This document shows, piece after piece, positions 34,123-43,321 of a DNA stretch of 64,000 nucleotides. The stretch lies in contig CAMHNI010000011.1 in NCBI GenBank assembly GCA_946186505.1, positions 1 through 64,000 on the forward strand. The letters run 5' to 3'. The position numbers and the translations under genes are program-made. The stretch's first letter is position 1; every line of letters begins with the position of its first letter. The notes under the pieces were generated by a model. The model was not told the origin of the DNA. It searched no databases and saw nothing but the letters and a program-made list of their open reading frames with translations. This stretch comes from an uncultured Prevotellaceae bacterium. Its GTDB lineage: Bacteria > Bacteroidota > Bacteroidia > Bacteroidales > Bacteroidaceae.

Positions 34123-36327
34123 CTATATCAGCAAGTCGGCCATCAGATGCGCCTCCACTTCACTGATACCATGCGAACTGAGGGTCTTAGCCTCACTGTT
34201 GAGAAATGCGTCCGCAGGGTCAAACGTCACTCCATCGGCTTTGCCGTAGCGGCGGAAAAGTCCGACGGCCGTCGTCACATTCCCACTAAACCACTGGCAA
34301 TAGGCTGCATTCAGCAAGTCATCGGCAACAACGCTGTCAGCACCGACAAGCGTCTCGTAAATGGGAATAGCCCGCTCGTACTTATGTGAACCCACCAATG
34401 CCCAGGCTAACACACGGTTCACATGATTGTCCTCAGGCGCCTCATAGTTCAGTTTGTAGAGCATTTTCAGCGCCTCATCATAATCACCCGTATTGGTAAG
34501 ACATACAGCAGCATTGAGCTGATAAGACTTGCTGTCGGGATGCCGTTCAATCAGTTTTCTGTAAAAAGACAATGACTGCCCGTATTCTCCACAGGCAAAC
34601 AAAGCCCGTGCATAACCAGCCCACCCGCGTTCGTTGTCTGGCTCAAGCTCTATCAGACGGGCATAGCTCTCACAGGCTGTCAGGCCGGCATTTTCCGACA
34701 GGCCTGTTCGCATCAGTACATTGGCGTTCATCAGATAGAACTGTGCATCGCACCGCTCCGGACTGTAGTTCTGCAGCACAAGTCTGGCCGCATCGTAAAC
34801 CTTGCGCTTCATGAAGAAAGTCACCACCTGAAGGAACCTCTCCTCCAAAGGCGTATTGCGAAACAGGGGATTGGCAAAGAAGAAATAGCGAGGAACAGTT
34901 TCCTGTCCAAAGGGGTCAACGAACTCAGCACGCTGAGGAAAAACGCGATAGAAACGATACAGATTCTGAAGATAGGCGCGGCGCAGGTAGGCGGGTGACT
35001 GAAGCTCTTCCGTCATCATATCATCCATACCAGCCAAAGATGCCTCCCCACGGTCAAGCATGGAGACAATGCTGTCAGGAAGCTTGCTCAACGCCATCTC
35101 GAAGCCAATGGCAAACGAATACTTGTCGCTGTCACAGAAAGGGCTATGGTCAAGCATCCGCTCAAGGAACTTCCTGCTGCGCACACGGTCTAAAATGGCG
35201 CTGACAGCAGTATGCTGAGGGTAGAACGGCACAAACCAATTGGATATGGTACGGAAGAAGGGGAAGCGCTTCATCTGAGAGAACCCGCTGAAATAGACAT
35301 CAACGCCCTCACGCTGCATCTCCGACATACGGCGTACCGTTTCCTCAAGTTTCTCCATACGCTGCTCGGCAAGCTCTGGATGCAGCACATCCTCCATAGA
35401 ATCATCCTCAACCTCTTCAACGCCGCTTCTGGTAACACGGATGTTGTTGTTCTTCAGCAGCTCAGGCATTATTTCGTTCTCGATGACATTCTTGTCGCTC
35501 TCTGTCCGCAGACAATACACCATCTGCATCTGCAATTCTGCCAACTCATCACAGCAACGCGGGTCACCGACAGTCTGACGGACCAAATCCTGTATCTCTG
35601 AATACAGACTGGCGGCACTGACATTCAGACAAAGTACCCACCCTATGAGCGCACGCTGGCGGACACGTTCGTCAGTACTACTCTGATAAACATTAAGAAG
35701 TAAGCGAAACTTATTGATCCCGAAAAAGTTAAGCGTGGAGAGCGTGATGGCGCTGACGAGAAGTTGCTGGTCGTTGGAGTCAACGGTTGGCGACAGCAGC
35801 ATCTTTTCAAAAGCATCAGCCACCCCCTCTGTCCATAGCCGTGATGTCCAGATGTAGTCAAACAGGTCGGCCATCATTTGCTGGTGAGAAGCATAAATCT
35901 CTTCTTGGCGCGTTTTTCTTTTTTGCTCAGCTTCAAGCTGCAGCATTGCCACATCAGAGACGAACCCTTCCAAGTCGCGCCTCAGTGCATTAGGCGTCCA
36001 GTCGCGTCTGGCACCATTGCGGGTCCTGTTATATACATCCATCACAAAGGAGCTATTGCGGACATAGTGTCTTATCTGCAAGTTCGTAGCCAACACATAC
36101 AGCCGGCGCAGCAACCTGTCATAGACGCTTTCGCGCTCAGGGTCATTATACCCTTGCTGCCAATAGGAAGTCATCAACAGGTAGTCGTTTTTAATGCTTT
36201 CTAGTCGCTCGGCGGCCTGTGGCTGAGGATAAGCACCTAAGTAGTTCTCAATATGGACAATAGCCTTTCCCAGCTGATGACCCAGCACCTCGCTGACGAC
36301 TGCCTGTAACGATTCGTTCAATACCAT
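34123..36327 (-). CDS. TPR-repeat protein of unknown function
   Basis: 734 residues, all helical. The C-terminal third (about 500-700) has recognisable tetratricopeptide repeats (AGYARALFACGEYGQSLSFY, LNAAVCLTNTGDYDEALKML, LAWALVGSHKYERAIPIYE). The rest is a helical repeat array with no catalytic motif. No signal peptide is present, so it is cytosolic. It is third in the minus-strand run aspS - lipoprotein - TPR, 9 bases after the lipoprotein gene, and convergent with cls with a 10-base gap and no visible terminator. Confidence 0.75.
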   Translation of the reverse strand: MVLNESLQAVVSEVLGHQLGKAIVHIENYLGAYPQPQAAERLESIKNDYLLMTSYWQQGYNDPERESVYDRLLRRLYVLATNLQIRHYVRNSSFVMDVYNRTRNGARRDWTPNALRRDLEGFVSDVAMLQLEAEQKRKTRQEEIYASHQQMMADLFDYIWTSRLWTEGVADAFEKMLLSPTVDSNDQQLLVSAITLSTLNFFGINKFRLLLNVYQSSTDERVRQRALIGWVLCLNVSAASLYSEIQDLVRQTVGDPRCCDELAELQMQMVYCLRTESDKNVIENEIMPELLKNNNIRVTRSGVEEVEDDSMEDVLHPELAEQRMEKLEETVRRMSEMQREGVDVYFSGFSQMKRFPFFRTISNWFVPFYPQHTAVSAILDRVRSRKFLERMLDHSPFCDSDKYSFAIGFEMALSKLPDSIVSMLDRGEASLAGMDDMMTEELQSPAYLRRAYLQNLYRFYRVFPQRAEFVDPFGQETVPRYFFFANPLFRNTPLEERFLQVVTFFMKRKVYDAARLVLQNYSPERCDAQFYLMNANVLMRTGLSENAGLTACESYARLIELEPDNERGWAGYARALFACGEYGQSLSFYRKLIERHPDSKSYQLNAAVCLTNTGDYDEALKMLYKLNYEAPEDNHVNRVLAWALVGSHKYERAIPIYETLVGADSVVADDLLNAAYCQWFSGNVTTAVGLFRRYGKADGVTFDPADAFLNSEAKTLSSHGISEVEAHLMADLLI

Positions 36328-36336
36328 TTGTACTTC

Positions 36337-37257
36337 TTACTCTTTTAGCCACTTCTGCGCACGCTCCACATCAGCAGCCAGAGGTTCAGCCAGCCGATGG
36401 AACTTGATGTCACGGGGCAGGGAATCGACCTGAGCGACCCGCACATGACAGTATTTCACCACCAGGTCACGATAATGAGCTATGCCGTAGCGAGACAGCG
36501 AGTCACAGGCCTGGTTATAGCCCTGCTTGAACACTTCTAACTGACGCTGCCTTTTTTTATCCTTCAAGTCACTCTCGCGGAAAGCGACTACACCCAGTTG
36601 CAAACCGGCCTTACGACTGTCAAACAGTATCTGATGACGAGCCAGACGGGCCTGTGTCGCCTGTGGCTCGGTCAGCAGCACAGCGTCAATCTCATTGTTC
36701 AGCAACATCTTCAGGCGGATGGACACGTCGTTCACCTGAATCTTGAACAAACGTTCCCGATCAATCTTCGCACTGTCCCTGACCCCGTCGGCCAGCAGGT
36801 CAGTAGCTGAATAACGAGCCATTCCCAACATCTTGTCATCCAACTGTTTCAGTTGCCTGATACGAGCCGTACGGTTGGAGTATAGCTGCCAATAGGCATT
36901 GGTTGAGGTGACGTAGGAAAGAGGCGTTCCCTGTTGCTTCATACGTTCAGCCCTGACCAAATCAGTGACAGCCCCCTGGACACTTCCTCCCGCAAGGGCA
37001 GTATCACAGTCCATCTGGGCAGTAAACATCTTCAGCCTGACATCGGCTTTCGTCGAGTCAAACAGATGGTGCTCCTTGGCCACGAAAAGCGGCAGGCAGT
37101 CAAGGGTCGGCACAACCGCAACCTTGATGGCCGCCGAGTCTTCACGTAGCAACTGGGCACGCTTCTTGTGGGTTAGTTTCCGTTTTTCTTCATACGACTG
37201 ACCGCACCCCAGAATGAGGCATCCAACTGCCAAAAGATATATTAACCGTCTATTCAT
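36337..37257 (-). CDS. Substrate-binding lipoprotein, NMT1/SsuA-like
   Basis: 306 residues. The lipobox is LILGC (Cys18). The mature part resembles periplasmic type 2 binding proteins of the NMT1/THI5/SsuA group ([55 protein letters not shown]). No ABC permease or ATPase gene is near. A role as a binding lipoprotein for a sulfonate- or thiamine-precursor-like ligand is possible but unproven. Its start overlaps the aspS stop by 8 bases, so it is in the aspS operon. Confidence 0.75.
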   Translation of the reverse strand: MNRRLIYLLAVGCLILGCGQSYEEKRKLTHKKRAQLLREDSAAIKVAVVPTLDCLPLFVAKEHHLFDSTKADVRLKMFTAQMDCDTALAGGSVQGAVTDLVRAERMKQQGTPLSYVTSTNAYWQLYSNRTARIRQLKQLDDKMLGMARYSATDLLADGVRDSAKIDRERLFKIQVNDVSIRLKMLLNNEIDAVLLTEPQATQARLARHQILFDSRKAGLQLGVVAFRESDLKDKKRQRQLEVFKQGYNQACDSLSRYGIAHYRDLVVKYCHVRVAQVDSLPRDIKFHRLAEPLAADVERAQKWLKE

Positions 37258-39007
37258 GCAAATCGACCTTCAGCTGCAATTCTTCCAACTGCTTCGGGTC
37301 CAGCTCGCCAGGAGCATCAAGCATGACATCGCGGCCCGAGTTGTTCTTCGGGAAGGCGATACAGTCGCGGATGCTGTCGAGTCCTGCCATCAGGCTGACA
37401 AAGCGGTCGAGTCCGAAAGCCAAGCCGGCATGGGGCGGTGCGCCGTACTTGAAGGCGTTGATGAGGAAGCCGAACTGTGCCATAGCCTTCTCGGGCGTGA
37501 AGCCAAGAATCTCGAACATCTTCTCCTGCAGCTTGCCGTCATGGATACGCAGTGAGCCACCGCCCACCTCGACACCATTGCAGACGAAGTCGTAGGCCAC
37601 GGCACGCACCTTGGCCGGATCAGTGTCTAGCAGAGGGATATCCTCCGGATTAGGCAACGTGAAGGGATGATGGGTCGCCATCAGCCGCTGCTCTTCATCA
37701 CTCCATTCGAAGAGTGGGAAATCTACTATCCACAGACAGACGAACTTATCCTTGTCGCGCAGACCTAAGCGGTCGCCCATCTCCAAACGCAGCGTACAGA
37801 GCTGCACACGTGTCTTGTTGGCATTGTCACCGCTGAGAATCAGCACGAGATCACCGTCCTTGGCACCGCAAGCCTCCTTGACCTGCTGCCAAACTTCCGG
37901 TGCATAGAACTTATCAACGCTCGACTTGACAGTGCCGTCCTCGTTGAACTTCACATAGACAAGTCCCTTGGCACCTACCTGCGGGCGCTTCACGAAATCG
38001 GTCAGCTGGTCGAGCTGCTTGCGGGTGTAGCCGGCACAACCGGGCACGCAGATACCGCCAATATACTCAGCCTCGTTGAAGACGGGGAAGGTGCCGGTGC
38101 CCTTCAGCTGCGACATCAGTTCGACAAACTCCATGCCGAAGCGCAGGTCTGGCTTATCGCTACCAAAACGTTTCATAGCCTCATGCCACGTCATGCGCTG
38201 CAACGGAGGAAGCTCCACACCGCGAACCTCTTTGAACAAATGACGGGCAAGGTCCTCAAAAATCTGCAACACATCCTCCTGATCTGCAAACGACATCTCG
38301 CAGTCTATCTGCGTGAACTCCGGCTGACGGTCTGCACGCAAGTCCTCGTCACGGAAGCACTTGGCTATCTGGAAGTAGCGGTCGAACCCGGAAACCATCA
38401 GCAGCTGCTTCAGTGTCTGCGGCGACTGAGGCAAAGCATAGAACTGACCGGGATTCATACGTGAAGGCACAACGAAGTCACGGGCCCCTTCAGGTGTCGA
38501 ACCGATAAGTATAGGTGTCTCCACCTCGATGAAGTTCAGGTTGTCAAGGAAGTTGCGGATGAGGATAGTCATACGGTGGCGCAACTCCAGATTCTTGCGC
38601 ACGATGTTGCGGCGCAGGTCCAGATAGCGGTACTTCATGCGTATGTCGTCTCCACCGTCAGTCTGGTCTTCAATGGTGAAGGGCGGTGTCTGGCTCTCGC
38701 TGAGGACATTCAGCTCTGTCACTAGAATCTCGATGTCACCCGTAGGCATCTTCGGGTTCTTCGACTGTCGCTCACTGACCTCACCCTTGGCCTGAATACA
38801 GAATTCACGCCCCAGCTTATTGGCACGTTCACACAGTGCGGCATCCTTCGACTCGTCGAAGACCAACTGCGTCAGACCATAGCGGTCGCGCAGATCGACA
38901 AAGGTCATTCCCCCCATCTTACGGGTGCGCTGCACCCATCCGGCCAGCGTCACCTGCCGTCCGGCATCTGTGAGCCGTAGCTCACCACAAGTATTTGTTC
39001 TGTACAT
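37250..39007 (-). CDS. aspS: Aspartate-tRNA ligase
   Basis: 585 residues, the bacterial long form with GAD insertion. OB-fold anticodon domain at 1-110 ([19 protein letters not shown]), class II motif 2 [17 protein letters not shown] near 215-231, and motif 3 GLAFGLDRF near the C-terminus. It charges tRNA-Asp. The length and motifs match bacterial AspS, so discriminating rather than nondiscriminating specificity is likely but not provable from this. It is transcribed from 39035-39043 and heads an operon with the lipoprotein and TPR genes. Confidence 0.97.
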   Translation of the reverse strand: MYRTNTCGELRLTDAGRQVTLAGWVQRTRKMGGMTFVDLRDRYGLTQLVFDESKDAALCERANKLGREFCIQAKGEVSERQSKNPKMPTGDIEILVTELNVLSESQTPPFTIEDQTDGGDDIRMKYRYLDLRRNIVRKNLELRHRMTILIRNFLDNLNFIEVETPILIGSTPEGARDFVVPSRMNPGQFYALPQSPQTLKQLLMVSGFDRYFQIAKCFRDEDLRADRQPEFTQIDCEMSFADQEDVLQIFEDLARHLFKEVRGVELPPLQRMTWHEAMKRFGSDKPDLRFGMEFVELMSQLKGTGTFPVFNEAEYIGGICVPGCAGYTRKQLDQLTDFVKRPQVGAKGLVYVKFNEDGTVKSSVDKFYAPEVWQQVKEACGAKDGDLVLILSGDNANKTRVQLCTLRLEMGDRLGLRDKDKFVCLWIVDFPLFEWSDEEQRLMATHHPFTLPNPEDIPLLDTDPAKVRAVAYDFVCNGVEVGGGSLRIHDGKLQEKMFEILGFTPEKAMAQFGFLINAFKYGAPPHAGLAFGLDRFVSLMAGLDSIRDCIAFPKNNSGRDVMLDAPGELDPKQLEELQLKVDLHE

Positions 39008-39034
39008 ATTATATTGTTTTTATTTTTACGGAGT

Positions 39035-39043
39035 GCAAAGGTA
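39035..39043 (-). promoter_or_regulatory. -7 box of aspS
   Basis: Minus strand TACCTTTGC, 28 bases before the ATG at 39007. Confidence 0.6.
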
Positions 39044-39080
39044 ATGGTTTCTGCTGAAAACACCAAATGTTTTTCCCAAG

Positions 39081-39116
39081 TTTGGTTGTTTTATTATTCA
39101 TTTTTAGTATCTTTGC
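39081..39116 (+). promoter_or_regulatory. Promoter of the AlaX gene
   Basis: TTTG (39081-39084) and TATCTTTGC (39108-39116). It is divergent from aspS. Confidence 0.6.
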
Positions 39117-39142
39117 AACCGAAACAAAAAACATATTGAATT

Positions 39143-39622
39143 ATGGCTGCCAAATTACAAAATGATTTCGAACCGATGGAGGAAAGAGAAGTATCGTTTC
39201 CACCTGCCCATACAGCCGAGCACCTGTTGAATCAGACCATGATCAGGCTGTTCGGATGCGGACGATCCTATAATGCCCATGTGGAGCGGAAGAAAAGCAA
39301 GATGAGCTTCCATCTGGACCACAAACCCACGCGGCAAGAGGAGAAGGAGATTGAACGCAGGATGAACGAGCTGATAGCTGAAGACCTGCCTGTAACGTTC
39401 GAGTACGTGAGTCGTGACATGCTGCCAGAAGAAATCTCAACGGAAAGGCTTCCAGCAGATGCCTCAGGTACCATCCGGCTCGTTCGCATCGGCGATTACG
39501 ATGTCTGCGCATGTATCGGCAAGCACGTGCGTTCGACCAGCCAGATAGGCCGCTTTGAAATGCTGGGGACGAACTGGGACGAGACAGAGCGCTCGTTCAG
39601 GGTGCGGTTCAAGATTGTCTGA
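39143..39622 (+). CDS. Stand-alone alanyl-tRNA editing protein (AlaX-like)
   Basis: 159 residues, matching the AlaRS second additional domain. Zinc-binding residues are seen in HTAEH (H23, H27) and in CIGKH (Cys and His near 129-133). Such proteins hydrolyse Ser- or Gly-mischarged tRNA-Ala. It lacks the N-terminal glycine-rich extension of larger AlaX types and so fits the small class. It lies divergently beside aspS, a plausible translation-quality neighbourhood, and is convergent with the endonuclease-family gene 12 bases on. Confidence 0.88.
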   Translation: MAAKLQNDFEPMEEREVSFPPAHTAEHLLNQTMIRLFGCGRSYNAHVERKKSKMSFHLDHKPTRQEEKEIERRMNELIAEDLPVTFEYVSRDMLPEEISTERLPADASGTIRLVRIGDYDVCACIGKHVRSTSQIGRFEMLGTNWDETERSFRVRFKIV

Positions 39623-39634
39623 TTACCGACCGTT

Positions 39635-40699
39635 TCAATACTCCACCTTCATATAGACCGGGTAGTGGTCTGAGTAGTTCAGGTCTTGAGTATAATAGGT
39701 CAGACCTTTCAGCGACTCGTCGTGGAAGATATAGTCAATACGGGCGTTCTTGCTGCCACGATAGGTACCCATCCACCCGCTGCCGCACTCCTTGAACCCG
39801 TCAACAAGGTCGCCCAGCATCGTGTTATAGACAAAGGAATAGGGTACGTCATTGAAGTCACCGCAAATGACGAGCGAACAGTCCGGCTCCTGATTTTTCA
39901 ACAACTCGTTGCGAACCGTTATAGCCTGTCCGGCTCTCACCATCATTCCCCAGGTGTAGTTGCCATAGATGGCTTTCAGCAACCGGTTGCTCTCAACATC
40001 GGCACCCTGTCTCTTCAGCTTGCCAGCCTGATGTATAGTACGGCTGAAGCCCGTAGTCTCCAGATGGACATTCACAACACGTATTTTCTGTCCGTTTACA
40101 TCCACATCGGCCCACATGGCACTGTTGTTGGTCTCTTCAAATTCAATGCTCTTCTGGCCGACAATGGGAAAACGGCTGAAGACGACCATATCCTCCCTGC
40201 CCATAGCCATATAGGGGAAATACTCCTTGTAGCTCTCAGAGTTTTTCCTGTTGCCACTGATGTCATAATACTCCTGCATACAAAGCACATCAACCTTCTG
40301 CTTTTTCATCTGCGACAGGATGTCCTGCGAAATGAAGCCGGTGGTCTCCCGGTTGAAGCGTGCCACATTATAGGTGGCAATCTTCAGTCCCGACTTTTTG
40401 TCTGCACTTGCGTCCAACGAGCGAATCTGGTACATAGTGCCGATATAAGGGATGCAGCAGAGTAAAGTCACGAAGGGAATGGCTGCCCAGTGCCAGCGGC
40501 GGCGCACCATCCAATAGACCAGTAGTACGGCATCAGCAATGATGAGCAGGGGCAAGGCATAAACCAGCATAGCCCTGGCTGTATTGCCAGCAGGAGGTAC
40601 GTTACCCCCGAAAAGTCCGAAAAACGTGAATCCCACCACGACGAATGTGGCGATGAGGAACAGGAAAGAACAGTATTTGTAAACAGCCAACTTACCCAT
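39635..40699 (-). CDS. Membrane endonuclease/exonuclease/phosphatase family protein
   Basis: 354 residues. Three or so membrane helices in the first 100 residues (about 8-30, 43-62, 70-88) precede an EEP domain: LKIATYNVARFN, MQEYYD (Mg-binding Glu), CGDFNDVPYS, RIDYIF and SDHYPV. These cover all the usual catalytic positions. Bacteroidetes have many such membrane-anchored EEP proteins of unknown substrate, on the periplasmic or cytosolic side. It follows the histidine kinase gene by 18 bases and is likely cotranscribed. Confidence 0.85.
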   Translation of the reverse strand: MGKLAVYKYCSFLFLIATFVVVGFTFFGLFGGNVPPAGNTARAMLVYALPLLIIADAVLLVYWMVRRRWHWAAIPFVTLLCCIPYIGTMYQIRSLDASADKKSGLKIATYNVARFNRETTGFISQDILSQMKKQKVDVLCMQEYYDISGNRKNSESYKEYFPYMAMGREDMVVFSRFPIVGQKSIEFEETNNSAMWADVDVNGQKIRVVNVHLETTGFSRTIHQAGKLKRQGADVESNRLLKAIYGNYTWGMMVRAGQAITVRNELLKNQEPDCSLVICGDFNDVPYSFVYNTMLGDLVDGFKECGSGWMGTYRGSKNARIDYIFHDESLKGLTYYTQDLNYSDHYPVYMKVEY

Positions 40700-40717
40700 G
40701 ACAGCAAACCAGTGTGA

Positions 40718-41968
40718 TTAGTCCTTGATGTATTTGGCACAGACCTCTATCAGGTCTTCCACCCTGAAAGGCTTTGCCATGAACTCATCACAGCCGGCAG
40801 CCTTGGCTTCGCGAATATTCTCGTCAAAGGCGTATGCACTGAGGGCAATGACCGGTGTCTGACTGTTCACCTCCTTGATGATGCGGGTGGCATCAAGACC
40901 GTTCATTTCCGGCATACGGATATCCATCAGGATGAGGTCCGGATGCTCGTCCTCGTTCATGGTGACAGCCTCAATGCCGTTACAGGCACGGATGAGACGA
41001 TAGCGTTTCTGCAGCACTATACGCACCAGCTCATAGTTGCTCTCCTCGTCCTCGGCCACGAGAATAGTCTTCAACTGTGACTCGTCAGGATTGCTGCTGG
41101 CACGGAGCGTACGCATATTGGTAGTCGTGCGGTTGCTGGTGGACATTCCGCCGATAGTACCGTGGAAAGGCATAGTAAATGTGAACGTGGAACCTTCGCC
41201 GAGAACAGACTCCACGCCGATTCCTCCACCCATCTTTTCGACAATGATACGGCACAGCGCCAGTCCAAGCCCGTAGCCCTTCTGCTGCTCAGCATCCTTT
41301 GAGGCGTAGGTCTCGAAAATATGGTCAATGAACTCCGGTGAGATGCCAGAACCTGTGTCCTTCACATAAAATTCTATTTCCTGTCCGTCGTCCTTGATGT
41401 TGTAGCCAAAGGTGATACGTCCTTTGGTGGTGTGTTTCAAAGCGTTGCTGATGAGATTGGAGAACACCTGCGTCAGTCGGTTCTCGTCAGTATTCATCGT
41501 AATGGCCAGATCGGGCTTTTGCCAATCCAGCTGGATTGTACTGGGGCAACGGAACTTGAACAGCTGCATGATACTGTTACAGAGGTTCTCAAGATTGACG
41601 GGTGATTTCTTGATGATGATTTCACCTGATTCCACTCGAGAGAGGTCAAGAATCTCGTTGATAAGACTCATCAGGCGACTGTTGTTGCTCTCAATAATTT
41701 CAAGGTACTTCATGCGCTCCTCAGGTGAATCCGTCTCGACGATAACACGCGAGAAACCCTCTATGGCATTTAGAGGAGTGCGAATTTCATGGCTCATATT
41801 GGCCAGGAAAAGAGACTTCATGCGACTGGCCTTCTCTGCCTTCGCAGCTTTCTCCTCGTACTCCTTCAGCTTCAAGTTTGCTGCCTGCAATTCCTGGTTT
41901 GCCAACATCAGCTTATTGTTGGCTTCCGTGAATTTCTGCATCAGGATTTCTCTTTCGTCTTGATTCAT
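40718..41968 (-). CDS. Cytoplasmic hybrid histidine kinase with C-terminal receiver
   Basis: 416 residues from ATG 41968. The longer frame to 42019 runs through the -7 box (41996-42004), so I reject it. A coiled-coil N-terminus (about 10-50) replaces any sensor domain; HisKA follows with MSHEIRTPL (His60), HATPase_c with TGSGISPEF and GYGLGLALC, then a receiver with AEDEESN and LMDIRMPEMNG. No membrane segment or DNA-binding domain is present. It is an orphan; its partner phosphotransfer protein is not here. It stands between GT2 and EEP genes. Confidence 0.9.
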   Translation of the reverse strand: MNQDEREILMQKFTEANNKLMLANQELQAANLKLKEYEEKAAKAEKASRMKSLFLANMSHEIRTPLNAIEGFSRVIVETDSPEERMKYLEIIESNNSRLMSLINEILDLSRVESGEIIIKKSPVNLENLCNSIMQLFKFRCPSTIQLDWQKPDLAITMNTDENRLTQVFSNLISNALKHTTKGRITFGYNIKDDGQEIEFYVKDTGSGISPEFIDHIFETYASKDAEQQKGYGLGLALCRIIVEKMGGGIGVESVLGEGSTFTFTMPFHGTIGGMSTSNRTTTNMRTLRASSNPDESQLKTILVAEDEESNYELVRIVLQKRYRLIRACNGIEAVTMNEDEHPDLILMDIRMPEMNGLDATRIIKEVNSQTPVIALSAYAFDENIREAKAAGCDEFMAKPFRVEDLIEVCAKYIKD

Positions 41969-41995
41969 CTGGTGAACAACTTTTCCTAACAGATT

Positions 41996-42004
41996 GCAAA
42001 AATA
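41996..42004 (-). promoter_or_regulatory. -7 box before the hybrid kinase
   Basis: Minus strand TATTTTTGC. It lies inside the longer frame and sets the start at 41968. Confidence 0.5.
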
Positions 42005-42043
42005 CAATTTTTTTTTCAAACGCAGAAGGAAATAGCTGTTTTT

Positions 42044-43228
42044 TTATCCTCTTTTTACTTTTTCCCATGTCCCGCTGTAGCGGTGGCTTCGCAAATAGCT
42101 AATTCCACGGAATACGTTTACGTTCATAAACATGAAGTAATAAGGCACGTAAAACAGTTTACTTTTTCGTCCCGTCACAACCATCCCCCACCCAACGGCT
42201 GTCGCAGCATAGAAAAGGAACTGCAGAATGCCTGTCACCGTATAGACTGTGCCGGCATTCAGGACTATCAGAGCTATATTGAGCGGGATGAGTGCCAGCA
42301 TAGCAAACGGTGTCAGCGTCCATCGCAGGACACGATGGCTCACGAAAAGGAAACTGACCACAGGAAAACGGAACGGATTCATCAGCCGGCGAAGCCACCA
42401 GACACTCTGCAAGCCGCCAGCGGCGATTCGGCGCTTGCGCTTCGATTCCTCTGTCATGTCAGCCGAACCGTACTCAATGGCATAAGCGTCCGAGGTATAA
42501 GCTATGCGGTGACCATCCATGACAATAAGCATCGACATCATGAAATCATCGAGGAGAGCATTGCTGGGAGCCTCACGGTAGTCGGACATGCGAACGGCAA
42601 ACAGTTCGCCGGCCGCACCCATAGCCGAGTACAGTTCGCTATCCCACTTCTTCAGCATGCTCTCATATTTCCAATAGAGTCCTTCGCCCTCGGCAGCCAC
42701 CTGACCTTCTGAACGGGCTGCAACACGTTTCTCACCTGAAACACAGCTGACTCCGTCCTTCATAAACTGTCGAACAATTTCACGTATCGAACTGCTATTC
42801 AGCATTGTATTAGCATCTGTAAACACCACGTATGAAGCCTTGTTCTCATGCAGTCCGTGCTGCATGGCCGCCGCCTTGCCTCGCCGTTCAGGCGAATAGA
42901 CCAGCATCACCTCTGGGTACTGACGCAGCAACTCGTTACTGCGGTCATTACTGCCGTCGGTCACCCACATCACACAGAATTTATCTGCAGGGTAGTCCAA
43001 CTGGCGGATATTCGCCATCTTCTCCTCGACCACAGCCTCCTCGTTGTAGGCGCAAATCATGAGCGTCACCTCTGGCAGCTGGTCATCTTCTGGCAGCGTA
43101 GGCTCAGGTTCGCTCATACCGGCCAGACGCTTTAACCGCACCAGCACATACAACAACATTCCATAACCAATATAGGTATAGAATACAACAGCAAGACAAG
43201 CCCAGAAAAAAAACTTCAAAGTAGCCAT
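42044..43228 (-). CDS. Glycosyltransferase family 2 membrane protein
   Basis: 394 residues from ATG 43228; ATG at 43246 and longer frames are possible. One N-terminal helix (about 5-28) precedes a GT-A domain with VTLMICAYNEE, WVTDGSNDRS, FTDANTML (DxD-like) and GGLQSVWWLRRLMNP (QxxRW-like, as in processive enzymes); several helices close the C-terminus (about 295-370). It probably adds sugars for a surface polysaccharide from the cytosolic face. It is downstream of rng but behind a terminator (43292-43320), so it has its own promoter. Confidence 0.88.
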   Translation of the reverse strand: MATLKFFFWACLAVVFYTYIGYGMLLYVLVRLKRLAGMSEPEPTLPEDDQLPEVTLMICAYNEEAVVEEKMANIRQLDYPADKFCVMWVTDGSNDRSNELLRQYPEVMLVYSPERRGKAAAMQHGLHENKASYVVFTDANTMLNSSSIREIVRQFMKDGVSCVSGEKRVAARSEGQVAAEGEGLYWKYESMLKKWDSELYSAMGAAGELFAVRMSDYREAPSNALLDDFMMSMLIVMDGHRIAYTSDAYAIEYGSADMTEESKRKRRIAAGGLQSVWWLRRLMNPFRFPVVSFLFVSHRVLRWTLTPFAMLALIPLNIALIVLNAGTVYTVTGILQFLFYAATAVGWGMVVTGRKSKLFYVPYYFMFMNVNVFRGISYLRSHRYSGTWEKVKRG

Positions 43229-43291
43229 AACAAATGACAGACACATTTCTTTCGGTTCTGCAAAGAAACAAAAAATAGCTGATATAAGCAA

Positions 43292-43320
43292 GAAAAAAGG
43301 GAACAAAATGAATTGTTCCC
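43292..43320 (-). terminator. Terminator of rng
   Basis: GGGAACAA/TTGTTCCC (43299-43306 and 43313-43320) with a T6 run on the minus strand directly after the rng stop. Confidence 0.8.
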
Positions 43321-43321
43321 T

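Noticed and set aside
34123..36327. Sel1 or HEAT repeat assignment
   Set aside because: Only the C-terminal third shows clear TPR units; the N-terminal part was too vague to name.
39635..40699. Bacteriophage-type nuclease
   Set aside because: EEP motifs with membrane helices and an operon with core genes point to a housekeeping membrane protein.
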